Below, piece by piece: positions 1-11,514 of a DNA stretch of 64,000 nucleotides; the first letter of the stretch is position 1, and each line of letters begins with the position of its first letter. The translations under genes were made by a program, and so were the position numbers. The notes beneath the pieces are model-generated. The model saw only the letters and a list, made by a program, of their open reading frames with translations, was not told where the DNA came from and did no database searches. This DNA is from Bemisia tabaci (taxonomy: Eukaryota > Arthropoda > Insecta > Hemiptera > Aleyrodidae): positions 17,001,372 through 17,065,371 of the forward strand of contig NC_092797.1 in NCBI RefSeq assembly GCF_918797505.1, in the 5' to 3' direction.

Positions 1-1894
1 CTTACTTTTCTATCCCCTATGACGTAATCATGGGGAATAAGACCGAGTCGGTTGGACTCGTCGGTTTGGCAGTGAAACGGTAGGAAGGTCTGGGACAATG
101 CGTCGTCCGAATTGGCAGCCGAAAAGCATTTCCCGTCGGTGATGGCTCCATTCGGAGTCGTCGCAGGTTGCAGCGCGGGTGCGCGTCCGGGAATCCTGTC
201 CATTCTAATGGAAGCGTTGAACTTTACGCCCGGCCGCTCGGGGACCCCCAGGACCACGCACCGCGGCACTCTACACACGTGGGGACTCCCCGATTCCCCT
301 GCCTCTCGATTCACACTAGGCCGTGCGTGGCCTTATCGGTCTCCTCCAAGTACTCTCCGTTAACGTCGCCTCCAGTCTGAGTTCGTATTTTTCATGAAAA
401 ATAAAATTTTGAAATTTCATGAAATTTCAAACTTTTTTTAAAAAATTTATTTTAGATTCTGTAATCGGCAACTATGTCTTCAAAATTAGTGAAAAAAGCT
501 TTCTAGATGAATTAATCACAGAATCACACCAATTAATAAATATTGGTTTCATCTAAAGCAGGAAAGAAACGAGGAAAGGATTGAGAATAAAGGAGAAGGT
601 GAACTTCAGGACTCAAGACTGAATTTTTCAAAAAAATTGAAATTTAAAAGGCCTTTTGAGATTTCAGTGAGATTTCAGTGAAAAGTAAGCTTGAAATTTC
701 AAAGGCGAACTCAGCCTCCAGTTGGTTTCGTGGGCGTTATGACTGGAGGCTACTCAAAGCTCATACCCTTTTTTATCAGGTGGCTTATTGATTTAAATGC
801 ATCCGGTGGGGGGAGGGGGGGGGGGGGGTTCAACCTCTCCGCTCACTACACTAAAAGTTCGTTAACAGGATGTCTAGCATCAGGATTGTCCCGATTTCAT
901 CAGGATTTGAGGTCAATCAGGATTTAATCTCGATTTCATCACACTGAAAAAAAATTATCGGAGTTTTTACCAAAGTCCGTTGGTACCTTAACCATCTCAC
1001 TTTTTTTTACCAATTATTGGTAATTTTACTAAGACTGACTGAGGTTATTTTAATAAATTTACAATGTTCCTACTTTGCGCTGCGTTACTGATAAGTGATA
1101 ACGCAACATGTATTGTGTAAAATAATGCATCTCATACTACAAAACGCCATCTGTGAAATAATTCCCAGCTCAGGCCGCATGAAAATCCTCTGAAAATGTG
1201 GACAAATTCGAATAAGCCGTTCGCTCCTTGATTCCCTTATCTATCCATCAGGCGATATCAGGCATCCATCCAACTCCTCATAAAGCCTGACTCGCCGGAA
1301 TTATAGGTCAAGGACTCGGTGGTTGTACAATACAATTTCAAGAGCCTTCCCGGATGTTCGATAGAATCGTCGAAGCCCCGTGTGTTGTGACATGGTGATC
1401 TCTTGCTTGGGCTTGGGATTTTCTCCGCAGACACAAAGGTCCGGAACTAGGATCCTAGAACTACCGCGAGCACTCTATAAATCATGTCCAGCAGCGCGGA
1501 CAGAAAGAAAATAAATATTCTCGCTCGTATTTTGATAGCGAGCACTTATGTACGGTGCGCGGGCCGCTGCTTTTGTTGTTACGTTTTTATGCCGCGTTGT
1601 CGTTATGCCCGAAAATCGGTAGAATTTGTGTGTATAATTATGTGAGAAGCCTTAGTTTTTTTCCTTTGCTGGCAGTTCTGACTTACGGCCATCGGGTACC
1701 ACGAGAGTAGATGATTCATATTCGAGAAAATCTGAAATTTAGAGTCTCAGTTTTGTCTGTTGTCAGTTTTCTATTTTTTTTCCTCCAATTCTTTCAATCG
1801 TCTATCATTTTCGAGTCAAATATGACTTATGGACTATATTTTGCGATTCGGAACTTAAACTGGCTCATCGGTAATATGTGTACGGGGAAACTGT
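1..1894. other. Intergenic/intronic, no gene seen
   Basis: No supported coding region. Bases 100-330 are GC-rich without exon signals. A pure G run lies at about 815-829. Bases 865-935 repeat the words 'gtctagca' and 'caggattt' also found in the inverted-repeat element at 27349-27607, so they are probably a fragment of that family. The short open frames here have no plausible protein character. Confidence 0.6.
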
Positions 1895-2953
1895 GCTGCC
1901 GCGCTGAGGAAGAACGCCGTATGAACATTCGAGAGTTGCCGAATTTCCTCCGATAAAACATGTATTTTTGACGACAGTCATGCCAGGGCCGGGTTAAGGG
2001 GGTGGCCACATGGGCCGCGGCTCATGGCGGCAAATTTAAGAGGCGGCAAATTTTGCAATTTTTTTAAATGTAGGTATAAAAAAAATTGGATTTAGAACAA
2101 AATTACCAACAAAATCTCTCATTTCCTGAGAGTATAGTAATTTCTAATTTTGTCGTCTTTCAGTGATACAAGAGACAGCGCCTTTAATTAATCGAGTTAA
2201 GAGAGAGACCAAACACGCAATTTGGCCAGGAACGGTGCGACTGAGAGAGAAATGATGACGAGGACTTGAGATGAAAAGGAGAAGCCCTCGGCGCGGCGTT
2301 CGGCATGTAACACATATCAGCGCCTACAAGACTGCATGAATACTTCACGCATCGCGCCACACACAGTGCGGTCAGCGTGAAATGCATAGCGCCTACAAGA
2401 CTGCCTTAATACTTTACACATTGCGTCAAACATGGTGCGGTCTGCGCGGCACGGCGGCGGAAGTTAAAATCATTGAACCACATTTATGTTTGTTCTTTCA
2501 TAATTTTTTCGTTCATTTCTTATGAATGGAGGGCCTTGTCCACGCAGAGATAGGTTTACGAAACTTAACGTTCGCGCAAAGTTCGGTGAATTTTTGCTAG
2601 TAGTGTTGACAGGGCTTTCCCAAAAAATGTTTCCAACACGAGTAAACGCGTCTTATGCACCCCCCCCCCCCGGCACGTTCTTTTGATGGTTTTTATTTAT
2701 GTTTCAAAACGAATGAGAAGGGGGCGGCAAAATACAGGCGGCCCATGGGCGGCAAGTAGATAAATCTGGCCCTGAGTCATGCACATTTTTCTTTGAAATT
2801 TTCATGTACATATTTTAGATTAAATTTCGCACAAAATTATCTGAAAATTTTGGAAAGTAATATTCACAATTCTCCCAGTAAATTAGGTTTTTACTGGAAG
2901 AAATTTGGCAACGTCTGAAGGCTCATACGGCATTCTTCCTTGGCACGGCAGTA
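1895..2953. mobile_element. Family N palindromic MITE, copy 1, split by a hAT-like insertion
   Basis: Left part 1895-1983 and right part 2775-2953 together make one copy of a roughly 256-bp element whose ends are long inverted repeats (ctgccgcgctgaggaagaac at the left; the right end reads back as actgccgtgccaaggaagaa). Both arms carry the family words 'cgccgtatga', 'catcattcgag'-like sequence and 'ttgccaaatttcc' or its complement. The copy is interrupted by a 791-bp hAT-like element flanked by a perfect 8-bp duplication. The element is non-coding. Confidence 0.85.
1984..2774. mobile_element. hAT-like non-autonomous element, copy 1 (791 bp)
   Basis: It starts CAGGGCCGGGTTAAGG and ends CTGGCCCTG, and is flanked on both sides by the 8-bp word agtcatgc (1976-1983 and 2775-2782). 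The 8-bp duplication and CAGGG...CCCTG ends are hallmarks of the hAT superfamily. No transposase frame is visible, so it is non-autonomous. Inside, 'gcgcctacaagactgc' occurs twice about 69 bp apart, showing an internal tandem duplication. A C-run lies near 2659. Two further copies, in the opposite orientation, are at 41499-42049 and 45342-46067. Confidence 0.9.
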
Positions 2954-3850
2954 TGGTACACATACGTCATACGTTGTTGCTAAACTGAGACAGAAATAGT
3001 AGTTCCTCATCGCAATATTAAGTCCGAATGTCAATTCACGACTCCACATGACTAAAAATAATTTCTGGAATACACGATTCTTTGACTTACGCATTACCGA
3101 CCTATTAGTAAGGGTCCGAGACTTATTGTTGCATTCCGAAGATACGTGCCATTTTTGAAATACAAAAAAATCACCCGCATTTAATGAAAAGAAAAAACAA
3201 ATTATCAAAAATGAATCCTCACAATTATGCTGAATAAGTGCTCTCGAGTCTATCATAGCTACATACCAGCTGCATATAAATGAGCCTTAGCGTGACGTAT
3301 GTAAGACGAGTTCTATGACCAGTTTTGCACCTCCACCTGGGAAAAGAGCAAAAATTACATGTTACATGCCTTGTTAATTCTAAGATGAGCACCTGTTATT
3401 AAGATTTACTGACGATCGGTTTGCAAACTGCTTTGATTTATCGCGTTTCAGAGCTCCTATTGAAGAGAATCGGTTCTCAGTAGTTTTATCTTCAAGTTAG
3501 ATTTTTCACCACGATCCAATCTGATTTTGATGCATGAATTTTTAACATATCATACATTTTTACTGTTCATTCGAAGATGAAAGAATGACACCAAATGTAA
3601 TCCATAGCGAACAGTCGCAGTCGACTGTTTGGATGAGTTATATTTAGTCATGAGTTACCGTATGTAAAACTCACGCTTTGGGATAACGTGTTCTGTCTAA
3701 TTCAATTCCTTGATGTTTGTACTTTGTAATTACTGTTCTTTGACTTTTTTTGTCGTGTGTACTTTCTTCGTATTTACATAAATCCCCGTCAAGCCTCTAT
3801 AGCATATATTAGATGAGATATTAATTGAAATGTTTATTTTTTTGTTTCAG
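2954..3850. other. Non-coding stretch, no gene seen
   Basis: Bases 2955-3015 resemble the 'tagtttctaattgcaaaatgt'-type element at 61576-61727 (words for a stretch with 'cacatacg' and 'agtagttcctcatcgc'), so they may be a fragment of it. The rest looks like unique AT-rich sequence ending in the polypyrimidine tract before the candidate exon at 3851. Confidence 0.4.
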
Positions 3851-3966
3851 GTTTGTAGCTCCTGATTCTCATATTTGGACGCCCGAACTTGAGAGGATAG
3901 TTCAAAACAAGCGTAACAATGTAGAGCACTTTTTAGCTGCTGCGTTTGTATCGAATCTGCTTTGCG
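3851..3966 (+). CDS. Candidate internal exon, unknown protein
   Basis: The stretch is bounded by a good acceptor (ttttttgtttcag) and a donor (gcg|gtaggaat). The 116-bp frame reads 38 complete codons, including SHIWTPELERIVQNKRNN, and splits a codon at each end. The segment lies in the only clearly repeat-poor stretch of the first 10 kb and is on the same strand as the coiled-coil gene beginning visibly at 38228. I do not recognise the protein and cannot show that it joins that gene, 34 kb away. A chance open stretch between splice-like signals is a real alternative. Confidence 0.33.
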
Positions 3967-4460
3967 GTAGGAATAGGATATTCAAATTAAAACTGAATGA
4001 GATGTACCTCATCAAGTTACTTATTTACTTTTAAATTTTCAAAACATTGCATGGATGAATTTTCTGGGCTGGAATGAAAACTGTTTCCCAGCAAGTTTAT
4101 TCTTACCGATAAAAAAAAATCCACATCTAACAGCATTAGAAATACTTCTCTTTCGCCGTTGTAATGATTTAACGATGTTTTTTTATTCTTCGTATTATTT
4201 TTCTTTTTTCGATGAATGCGACTTCCTCTTTAGGCTTTTTTTTTATTTATACATGCAAAAATTAAACATTAATTTGTTTCGCGCGTCCTGACGAAACCAT
4301 GTTAGCCTTTAAACTATTTTGAGAACGTCTCTCGGTCTATGAATCTTCAGAAAAACCATAAACCCTCAAGAATAGCAACAAAAAAGCATTCGAAATGGAA
4401 GTCTGGAGTTTTACCTCTGAATCCCTAAATTCACGAGTAGAGAACTGTTTTATTCTTTTC

Positions 4461-4505
<45 letters not shown>

Positions 4506-7054
4506 AGAAAGCACGAATTTCAACAGCCATGCCTAATTGATAACTGAAACCCTTACAACCGAAAGGAACTGGAAACTCGGAACGTTGGTCGACCAAAACT
4601 TTCTCCCAGTGGGATGTCAAAGCTTTATCCAGCACCGCACATAAATACCCGCATCTGCAGTACATTTGCCTGTTAAAGCGTATAATCTCCCGTGTTATTT
4701 TGTTTTACATGCCCTTATTCCTCGTCTCCCGGCGGCTACGCCCGGCCCAGTTTCAGTGTCACTCGTTTAAATTAGTTACCGCCTCTCCGCAGCAAAATGG
4801 GGGAAATCCACGTCTTCAAAATAACTTCACCGCTCTGAAGATTCTAGGGGGTGGGCGGGTACTAGTGCAGTATCTCATAAAAATTGTTTACAATGTCATG
4901 AAAATGAAGGCGATAAAATTGAAAAGTCAGAAAAAACCGGAAAATCCAGGGAAAACTGGAAAAATTGGGGAACTTTTACCAATCTTGTAAAGATCGGGCA
5001 TTTTGTTGCAGAACCTCGACATTTTTCCTCCCACCCAAAACATCGTGTTGTTTTCTCTTTCAAGAGATTTCGTGCTTTAAAGTTTTCGTGAAATAATCTT
5101 ATGGATAATCATGCCCCCCTCCCCATCAAAAAAATAAAACCATTGAAACTTCAGGGAATTTTACGTTCAAAACCCCTGAAAAAGCAGGGAATATTGCAAT
5201 CCCAGATAAGTTGTTTCATTAAAATGTGGAAAAACGTAAAACTTACTGTAAAAGTTATACGAAACTTGATGAAAAATTAGTTTTGAAAACACTCTCCGTG
5301 ACTTCCCGCTATCCTCCCGAACGTTCCGCATGAATGACCCTGAAGTTCCCCTAGAAAGGGGAAATATTTTTTTAGAGCGGTGTTTCGTGTGGAAAAAGAT
5401 AAAATGAAACAATTGAAACTCCCGCTTTTTGCAAGAATTCCGCTTTCACAATTCGACAACCCGGAGGAGCTAGAAAAAAATGAAGTCAGAGAGCCGTCTG
5501 AATGCTATTAGTCGGCGATAAATTCAACTGGGAATGATTTAGATACGCGAATCAGCGATCAGCGCTTCAAAGCCGCGCTTTTAAGGGCGGGGCGTGACAT
5601 GGCGCAATGGTTTCTCCTGCACCCGGCTCCTGTCGGAACGCTTCCGTCCCCCACTAATTATTGGCATCAAGAGGAAAGTGAGAGGATCGACCGGGGCTTG
5701 CCTCCCCGGACTCAGAAAAACACCAAGGGTTGCACGGTCGCCCTGGAAACTCCCCACGTTTACAGCCGGGCCCAGTTGGTCGAGGATAAGTTCGGCAACC
5801 TTGGAACACAGGACCAACTTGAAGAGGAAAGTGGTGTTCTGCACGATTTTTAAAGAAAAAAAGCTGAGAGGAGAGAGACGCTATCAACTCATAAGAAACG
5901 ATTGGTCGTTGGTGTTGAGAAAAAACTAAGACGAGGGAAATAGTATGGAGGGATCTGTGAAAGTCTGAAGATTTGTTCATTTTTTTGTTTTATCGGTGAG
6001 CTAATCCTCGCTTGGTGTATATTTAGTGTTTTGAAGGGCCCAGCATATTTTCTGTACGCATAATTTTCAAATGGATGAAATTCAACAAGAAAAGATCCCC
6101 TCGTCCATAATTTTAGAAAAAAACACAAGTGCAGTTTTTGAAGGCTGATATAGCATATCCAATTGTGGTGAGGACGCTCATGAAATATAAAAGACCGCGA
6201 CTGGATAGCTTCGAGGGTAAATTAGCAGCATTGGTTAAAATTATCCAAGAGAAGACTTAAATTCATGTAATTCAAAAAGCAGTAAGGGATTTGGAAACAC
6301 ACAGTGCACCGAAGAGGAAAGGAGGGAAACTTGAAACCCCGCACGTTAATTGCAGCTGCAGAAGGAAGCTGCGCGATTTAGCAGTGACGCGCCTTCATTT
6401 CTGTATGATACCTCTCGCATTGCTGCGGAGATGATTTAGTTGCGTGACCCAATCTAACCTAACTGGAGTCCTCTATGGCAGTTCCGCACCTGTGCGACAG
6501 ATTTAAATTGGATCGGCATCATTAATTATGATTCTCTCGTAACTAATTTTTTTTTTTTTGGGGGGGGGGGGGGGGCGCTGAGCAACTCTTGCTTTAAGTT
6601 ATATTGCATTTCTGAAAACAAACCTGTTTGCAAGGAAACGCTCAGAAACCCCATCTTTCAGCTTTGACATTGATTGGCTTCCGCGCAAAAATAATCGCCG
6701 CGCCGCTCTAGGAGCTTCATACGCATTTTCAGCATGGTTGCACCGGTATCTTTTTTCAGCTGGTATGATTTTGTCTGCTGCTAGGAGCTTGTTAACCCAA
6801 GAAAATTTTGGTTTTTTTTTATGCTTTTTTTCGCTACTTAAAGTAGCCTCTACACAGAAAAAAGTGTAAGAAGTTATCCCCTAAAATTGTGCCACGACCT
6901 CAATTTGTTGGATGAAATGGACATTTATAATTGCTTTTTGTAGTACCGCAACATTAGGGTTGGTAACTTAATTGCGACTTAATCTTATAACCCTTATCAG
7001 TCCCTTCTCAACAGCCAATCCTAGGCAACCATCGTTGAAGACCGCCAGACTCGG
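3967..7054. other. Intron or intergenic, no gene seen
   Basis: It contains a 40-bp T run (4462-4501), a G run near 6560-6576, and two patches (about 4915-4980 and 5145-5200) rich in 'cagggaa'/'aaaaccgg' words that recur at 7505-7590 and 27760-27990, probably relics of one repeat family. Bases 5580-5850 are GC-rich and open in several overlapping frames on both strands, which is composition, not coding. Bases 6855-6965 share 'cccctaaaattgtg' and 'gttggatga' with 21230-21400, another weak dispersed repeat. Confidence 0.5.
4462..4501. repeat. Poly(T), 40 bp
   Basis: Forty consecutive T. It could be the A-tail of a minus-strand retroposed sequence, but no retroposon body or target duplication is evident next to it. 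Confidence 0.95.
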
Positions 7055-7136
7055 GTCGCCTGACCGGGTATCGAACCGGGGAGCTCCTGATCATAGGGTC
7101 AGCGCCACAACCTCCGCATCACAGGAGGTCGACACC
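7055..7136 (-). repeat. tRNA-like head of a SINE
   Basis: Read on the minus strand, this segment has a B-box-like word (ggttcgatacc) preceded about 55 bp upstream by an A-box-like stretch (gatgcggaggttgtggcgc) and an imperfect anticodon-arm-like hairpin (ctga...tcag). The acceptor stem is not closed and the anticodon stem is only 4 bp, so it is not a functional tRNA. A tRNA-derived SINE promoter is the likeliest reading; its body would run towards lower coordinates. Confidence 0.45.
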
Positions 7137-8470
7137 ATGAAAGGAGCCACGAGGATGATGGATTCGACCGAGCTTTCTTATGAACTGCAGTGGAAGCACG
7201 GTGTTATCGTGACTGGGCTCGAGAGATGTGGTAGCTTCGATCGGCATAAGCGTGACCGGTGCGATGATGGTGATGACACTTTTTTGAGCAATCGCTCGGC
7301 ACTCGGACACCCGTGGATTTCTCCAGAAAAATGGGTGGGCAGCCACCGGCCAGGTGCATTTTTCGTCTCCGACGAGGAGCTTGTCAGTACACGGTGTCCA
7401 CGAACCCTGCCGACACTTGCACCTCTGAACGAAATCTCGGACGTGCTCAGTCGCCAGCCCAAAGTTTTTAAGCTGATAAAAAACATAGGGTTGCCACAGT
7501 TAGGGAATACGAGTACCAGGAAAACCGGCAAATTTCAGGGAATTTTCAATAGTCAGGGAAAACCTGGAAATGCCAGGGAATATGACGAAAATATTAGGGG
7601 AAAATCGTCAAGTCGCTTTTATTTGCTTTCTCGAGTTGGTTTGACGTTTCGAACAACAAATTGTGCCTGAAGACTATTTCTGACTGTGTCTTTCAACAAT
7701 CTGGCATTTTTTCAAGAAGCTAAAGGGAAGATTTGCACCTAGTCGGCAATTTGACACCAATTTTGCGAAGATGTTTCGACATCCTAGATCGGGTCAGCAT
7801 AAAAACCGTAAAGCAATAAAGTAGTAAGAGTAAGTCTTTGTTGTCCTCGCTATCGAGGGGCCAATTTTTTTTACGCACGGAGGATTTCTGGTTCGGCATG
7901 ATTATGATGATACCAATTAATCAATTTATAGCTCTCGATTATTTTATAATGCTTAGGAAGGGCATGGGAGAACAAAGAGAAGGTGAACCTAATGCCCTAT
8001 TCAACACTTCAAGCCGTCGATTTATTGATGGAAATGAACGGTTCAATTGCGTTGCTTTACAGAAGTGTGAAAACTCGACGAGTTTTGCGAATAGTGCAAA
8101 GAATTTTAGCATCACGGAATAGATCTGTTGTACATAAAAGATACAACCGCGTGAGTATACTTTTTACAGGCAAAATGGCACGAAAATCACGGTCAAATTA
8201 AAAATGTCTGTAATTCACTCTTTCGTGCAGAATTTTCGTAGTGTGAAAATGCCCTTTTCAAAATTGCCGCGTCCGAGGTTCCGAGGGCAGTTTTCTAGTC
8301 GCCGGAAGCGACCAACCCGAAGATGCGATTTGCTCGTTTCCAGATACGGTTACTAGAAACTGCCCCCGAAGCTGAAAATTTGAAAAAACGTGTTGCGAAC
8401 TACGCACTTTGCGTACTTTAGAGAGATTGTAGACGGTTTTCATGTGAACATCGTGATTTGAGTGCCATTT
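7137..8470. other. No gene seen; one short hairpin
   Basis: A 232-codon open frame crosses 6972-7670 but begins in the tRNA-like repeat, ends in a 'cagggaa'-rich repeat and has equally long frames on the other strand, so I do not call it. At 8279-8368 two arms around gggcagttttctagt and its near-complement form an imperfect hairpin about 90 bp long. Confidence 0.5.
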
Positions 8471-8726
8471 GGACTGCGTTAAGCAGAAAGGAACCAAGCC
8501 ACACCAGCTGCTGACAGATTTAATCGGGCAATTAAATTTTTTACGTGAAAACGGTTGTGTGGATGTTCGTGCGAATTTCAGTGAATTTTCTGAATAGTAC
8601 AAGGCGAATTCCTTAACATTTTCAGAAGACTCCGCGCAAACGATCTCTTGTAAAAAAATTAAATCGCCCAGTTAAAGTTGGCAATAGCTGATGTGGCTTC
8701 TGGTTCCTTTCTGCCGAGCGCGGTCC
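8471..8726. mobile_element. MITE with GGACTGCGTTAAGCAG ends, copy 1
   Basis: The left end ggactgcgttaagcagaaag is mirrored at the right end by ctttctgccgagcgcggtcc (complement with four differences). The 256-bp interior is non-coding. A second copy with the same termini is at 56681-56929. No convincing target duplication is visible. Confidence 0.75.
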
Positions 8727-9548
8727 ATTCTACCGCTGAAAGTCGGGATTAGGACGTTGCATCCACCTTCGATGCATCCACCCAGCCGTTAGATTAGGTT
8801 AAGTTAGGTTAGGTTAGGGAAGTTACAAGGGTGAATGCATCGCAGGTGGATGCAAAGTCACGCACTCCTGAAAGTCTATTCACACGGCTGTATCTTTTGC
8901 TTGCAAGAGACCGATTTCAATATTTCTTTTGCGCGTAAACTTCTATGAATGCATTCTAAAAACAATTATTTCGTGTTTTTACTTGCATTCTTCAACGCTG
9001 TTCATCAATCCTTCACGCTGGATTATGTGATGGGTGGGACGTGGGAATCACTAACTTAAGCCTCGGTTGTAACGCGATGTAATCCCTAAGGAAAAGCTAA
9101 GATCTTAATTACGTTAAGAAGAATGGATGCCGGAAATGAAGAAAAGCGAGGGTGGTAGGGTTTCAGTTGCAAGATAGGCGGCATAATTCGCGAGATTTGC
9201 GACAGCCAATTAAAATGGCTAATTTGTTTGCGCATCCTGGGGTATCCTAATCACGAATAACGGGGGGCTCAACGGGTTCGTTCCCAGCTCACCCGCACAA
9301 ACCTCGATGCCACTGATGCCAGACGTTAAAAATTCATTTTTTTTTAAATGAATATGGTTTACGATTTAAAAGCATGCACCTTGGGTATTTTTTCACCGAA
9401 AATTCAAGCAGGCAACATGCAAATACTACTTTATCTTATAGTCATTCTACGATTTGTTTGCAGAGAAAAATTTTAGTGAAAAAGACAAGAAAAAACACAA
9501 AATATTTGCATATATATTTGTGATAAGAATAATCTCCTCGCCTACCAT
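8727..9548. other. No gene seen
   Basis: Bases 8755-8850 contain short inverted words 'gcatccacc'/'ggtggatgc' around a run of 'ttaggtta' units. The remainder is AT-rich with no exon-like frame. Confidence 0.5.
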
Positions 9549-9787
9549 TACACGGAAAAACTTGAATTGCTGATTTAACAATTAAATTGCTAAAAAAAAA
9601 AGTGACCGCAATATTTCAACGTAGATTTCACAACACAAAAATGCTACTTTAACCACTATTGTAAGCTGATTTAACGACGGGGGTGATTAAAGTAGCAATT
9701 TTTTGTTGTGAAATCTACGTTGAAATATTGCAGTCACTTTTTTTTAGCAATTTAATTGTTAAATCAGCAATTTAGTTTTTTTCGTGT
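9549..9787. mobile_element. Fold-back MITE, copy 1 (239 bp)
   Basis: Almost the whole element is palindromic: the left arm (gctgatttaacaattaaatt, then aatatttcaacgtagatttc) is repeated in reverse complement in the right arm. The ends read TACACGGAAAAA...TTTTTTCGTGTA. A transcript would fold into a long hairpin. A second copy lies at 58588-58819. Confidence 0.88.
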
Positions 9788-10445
9788 AGAGCCACTGTAC
9801 TCGTGTTTCTCTTATGTTTATGAAGGCTTTATTTTCATCCGTTGATTTTTCCCTTTGCTTCTTTTTGGGTCTTACCCCCTTCTTACCTGATCTACAAATT
9901 CACCACTGATGTCAAGAGAATTAACCGGAATTCACACCGTCCAGTCTCTGGAATCTTTGAACATGTGAGGTTTCCGTGTAGATAGCTGTGCGCCGGTAGT
10001 CAGTGCGCCTTCAATATTTTTGTATGCAACACGGACATCCGTCGCGCTCGAATAGTTGCATCAAGACGTTGGAAATCGCTGAGCACCTCATCCAATCAGT
10101 CGGCCTCTTTGACCGACAGCCAAGGTCACGAATATTCAAGACAAATAGATTAGTCTTGAACTTCATTTTTTCATTGATTTAATTTTGAACATCTTAAGAT
10201 TTTAGATGTTTTGCCTGAGCGTGAAACAAAATTCATTTTAAGTAACTTTAATTGCAGCAACCCTATTGCTGAATGAACGTAGACAATCAAATGTGCCATT
10301 AGAGTGTGTATATTTAAGGTTAGAACTAATGGACTCGTTAAAAGTAATAGTATCAGTCCTTTTTTCTTTCTGGTTCTTGAAAAACAAACGGTGACGTCAT
10401 CATCTATTGCCTTAACGAATACAACTACTTCCCACAAGTGGTGCA
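9788..10445. other. No gene seen
   Basis: Bases 10008-10075 (gcgccttcaatatttttg... then atgcaacacggacatcc) recur in variant form at 26785-26840 and 29105-29160, a dispersed low-copy repeat. The remainder is AT-rich and has no splice-bounded frame. Confidence 0.5.
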
Positions 10446-10704
10446 TATCGACGGTGAAACTACCAAACCACGTATCTCGTTTGCGGTGTTTAAAAATCTA
10501 CGCTCACATTTTATTTTTTTAAAGTAGACAAAATCAACATCATTCCTTGAAATTTTCACAAAATTTTTTCCGCACGAAGAGGAAAAATCACAAAAATTTT
10601 CAAGACTGGGCGTTAAGTAGTTTTTCATTTAAAAAATAAAGTATGACAGGAAGTCTGCAACGTCGTAAACCGAGGTACGTGGTTTGGTAGTTTCACCGTC
10701 GATA
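10446..10704. mobile_element. TA-flanked MITE, copy 1 (259 bp)
   Basis: Inverted ends: tatcgacggtgaaactacca at the left and its exact complement tggtagtttcaccgtcgata at the right. The duplicated TA at each end fits Tc1/mariner-type insertion, though TA is also part of the palindrome. A same-length, highly similar copy is at 32438-32696, and a diverged copy at 54692-54935. Non-coding. Confidence 0.88.
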
Positions 10705-11367
10705 TGAGGTATTTTCATTGCAAGTACCCTCCTCGTCAATGCTCGATCTGAGGAGGATAAAGGAAATTATGATGAGGCAATGTTGTGGATGACACATTTT
10801 TCAACACGTTCCCTAAAATGCAGCATCTCGCTCTTTGCTTCGCAGCCAAAGCATGAATTTCAAATAGGTACCGAAACATTTCTACGGGGTTTCTGCGAGG
10901 TCCCGCATGGTCCGCCAAGGGCTGGGCAAAGTGGCATCCAGGCATCCTGCATGTCTCGTATGATCCTCTTTCAGGGGGGCTCCATATATATTCAAACCGG
11001 CTGAGGCTTTATCCAGTCCCGTTTAATAACATTCATTAAGGCGCTAGCTGCTAGTCGCTGGTGCCTTGCCAGCGCCGTGTAATAAAGCCGCCTGCGCATC
11101 GGACGTGTGCTTGCGAACACCGAACGACACTTCAATCTTTGTCGTGTCCTGTGTCCTTCTGGATGTCTACCTTCTTTTCTCGAAAATCTGCCCAATTCGT
11201 TCGCGACCTTTGTTAGAGCGGTTCATAATAAAACCCAACTGGTCAAAGTCCTGATTATCTCCGAGCTTTACAAGAGCCCCTTTATTCTACTCTGAGGAAG
11301 GAAGTTCGATCGTATGAGCCCAGAATACGGTTTTGCATATCGCCCCATCCGCATTTTCCGGTTCACA
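10705..11367. other. No gene seen
   Basis: No splice-bounded reading frame and no repeat that I can match elsewhere in the window. Confidence 0.4.
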
Positions 11368-11514
11368 TAAAGCTGATGTCACACGATCAAATCGAGCCAT
11401 CATATCTTCAAGGTCAGGTCTTGTGATTGGCTTATTCGATGCCTTGGACCAATCACAAATAGCACTTAACCTTGATATATTAATGGCACGATTTGATCGT
11501 GTGACATTAGCTTA
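11368..11514. mobile_element. Short inverted-repeat element (147 bp)
   Basis: Left arm agctgatgtcacacgatcaa continuing to about 11412; right arm ttgatcgtgtgacattagct is its near-exact complement. The arms extend about 45 bp with a few mismatches and a short loop region. One copy only is seen in this window. It is either a MITE or a simple stem-loop. Confidence 0.65.

Noticed and set aside
5594..5929. Overlapping frames of 84-111 codons on both strands
   Set aside because: GC-rich patch open in several frames; no motif and no splice signals.
6972..7670. 232-codon open frame on the plus strand
   Set aside because: It starts in flanking sequence, runs through a tRNA-like SINE head and a 'cagggaa' repeat, has competing long frames on the other strand and no protein-like features.
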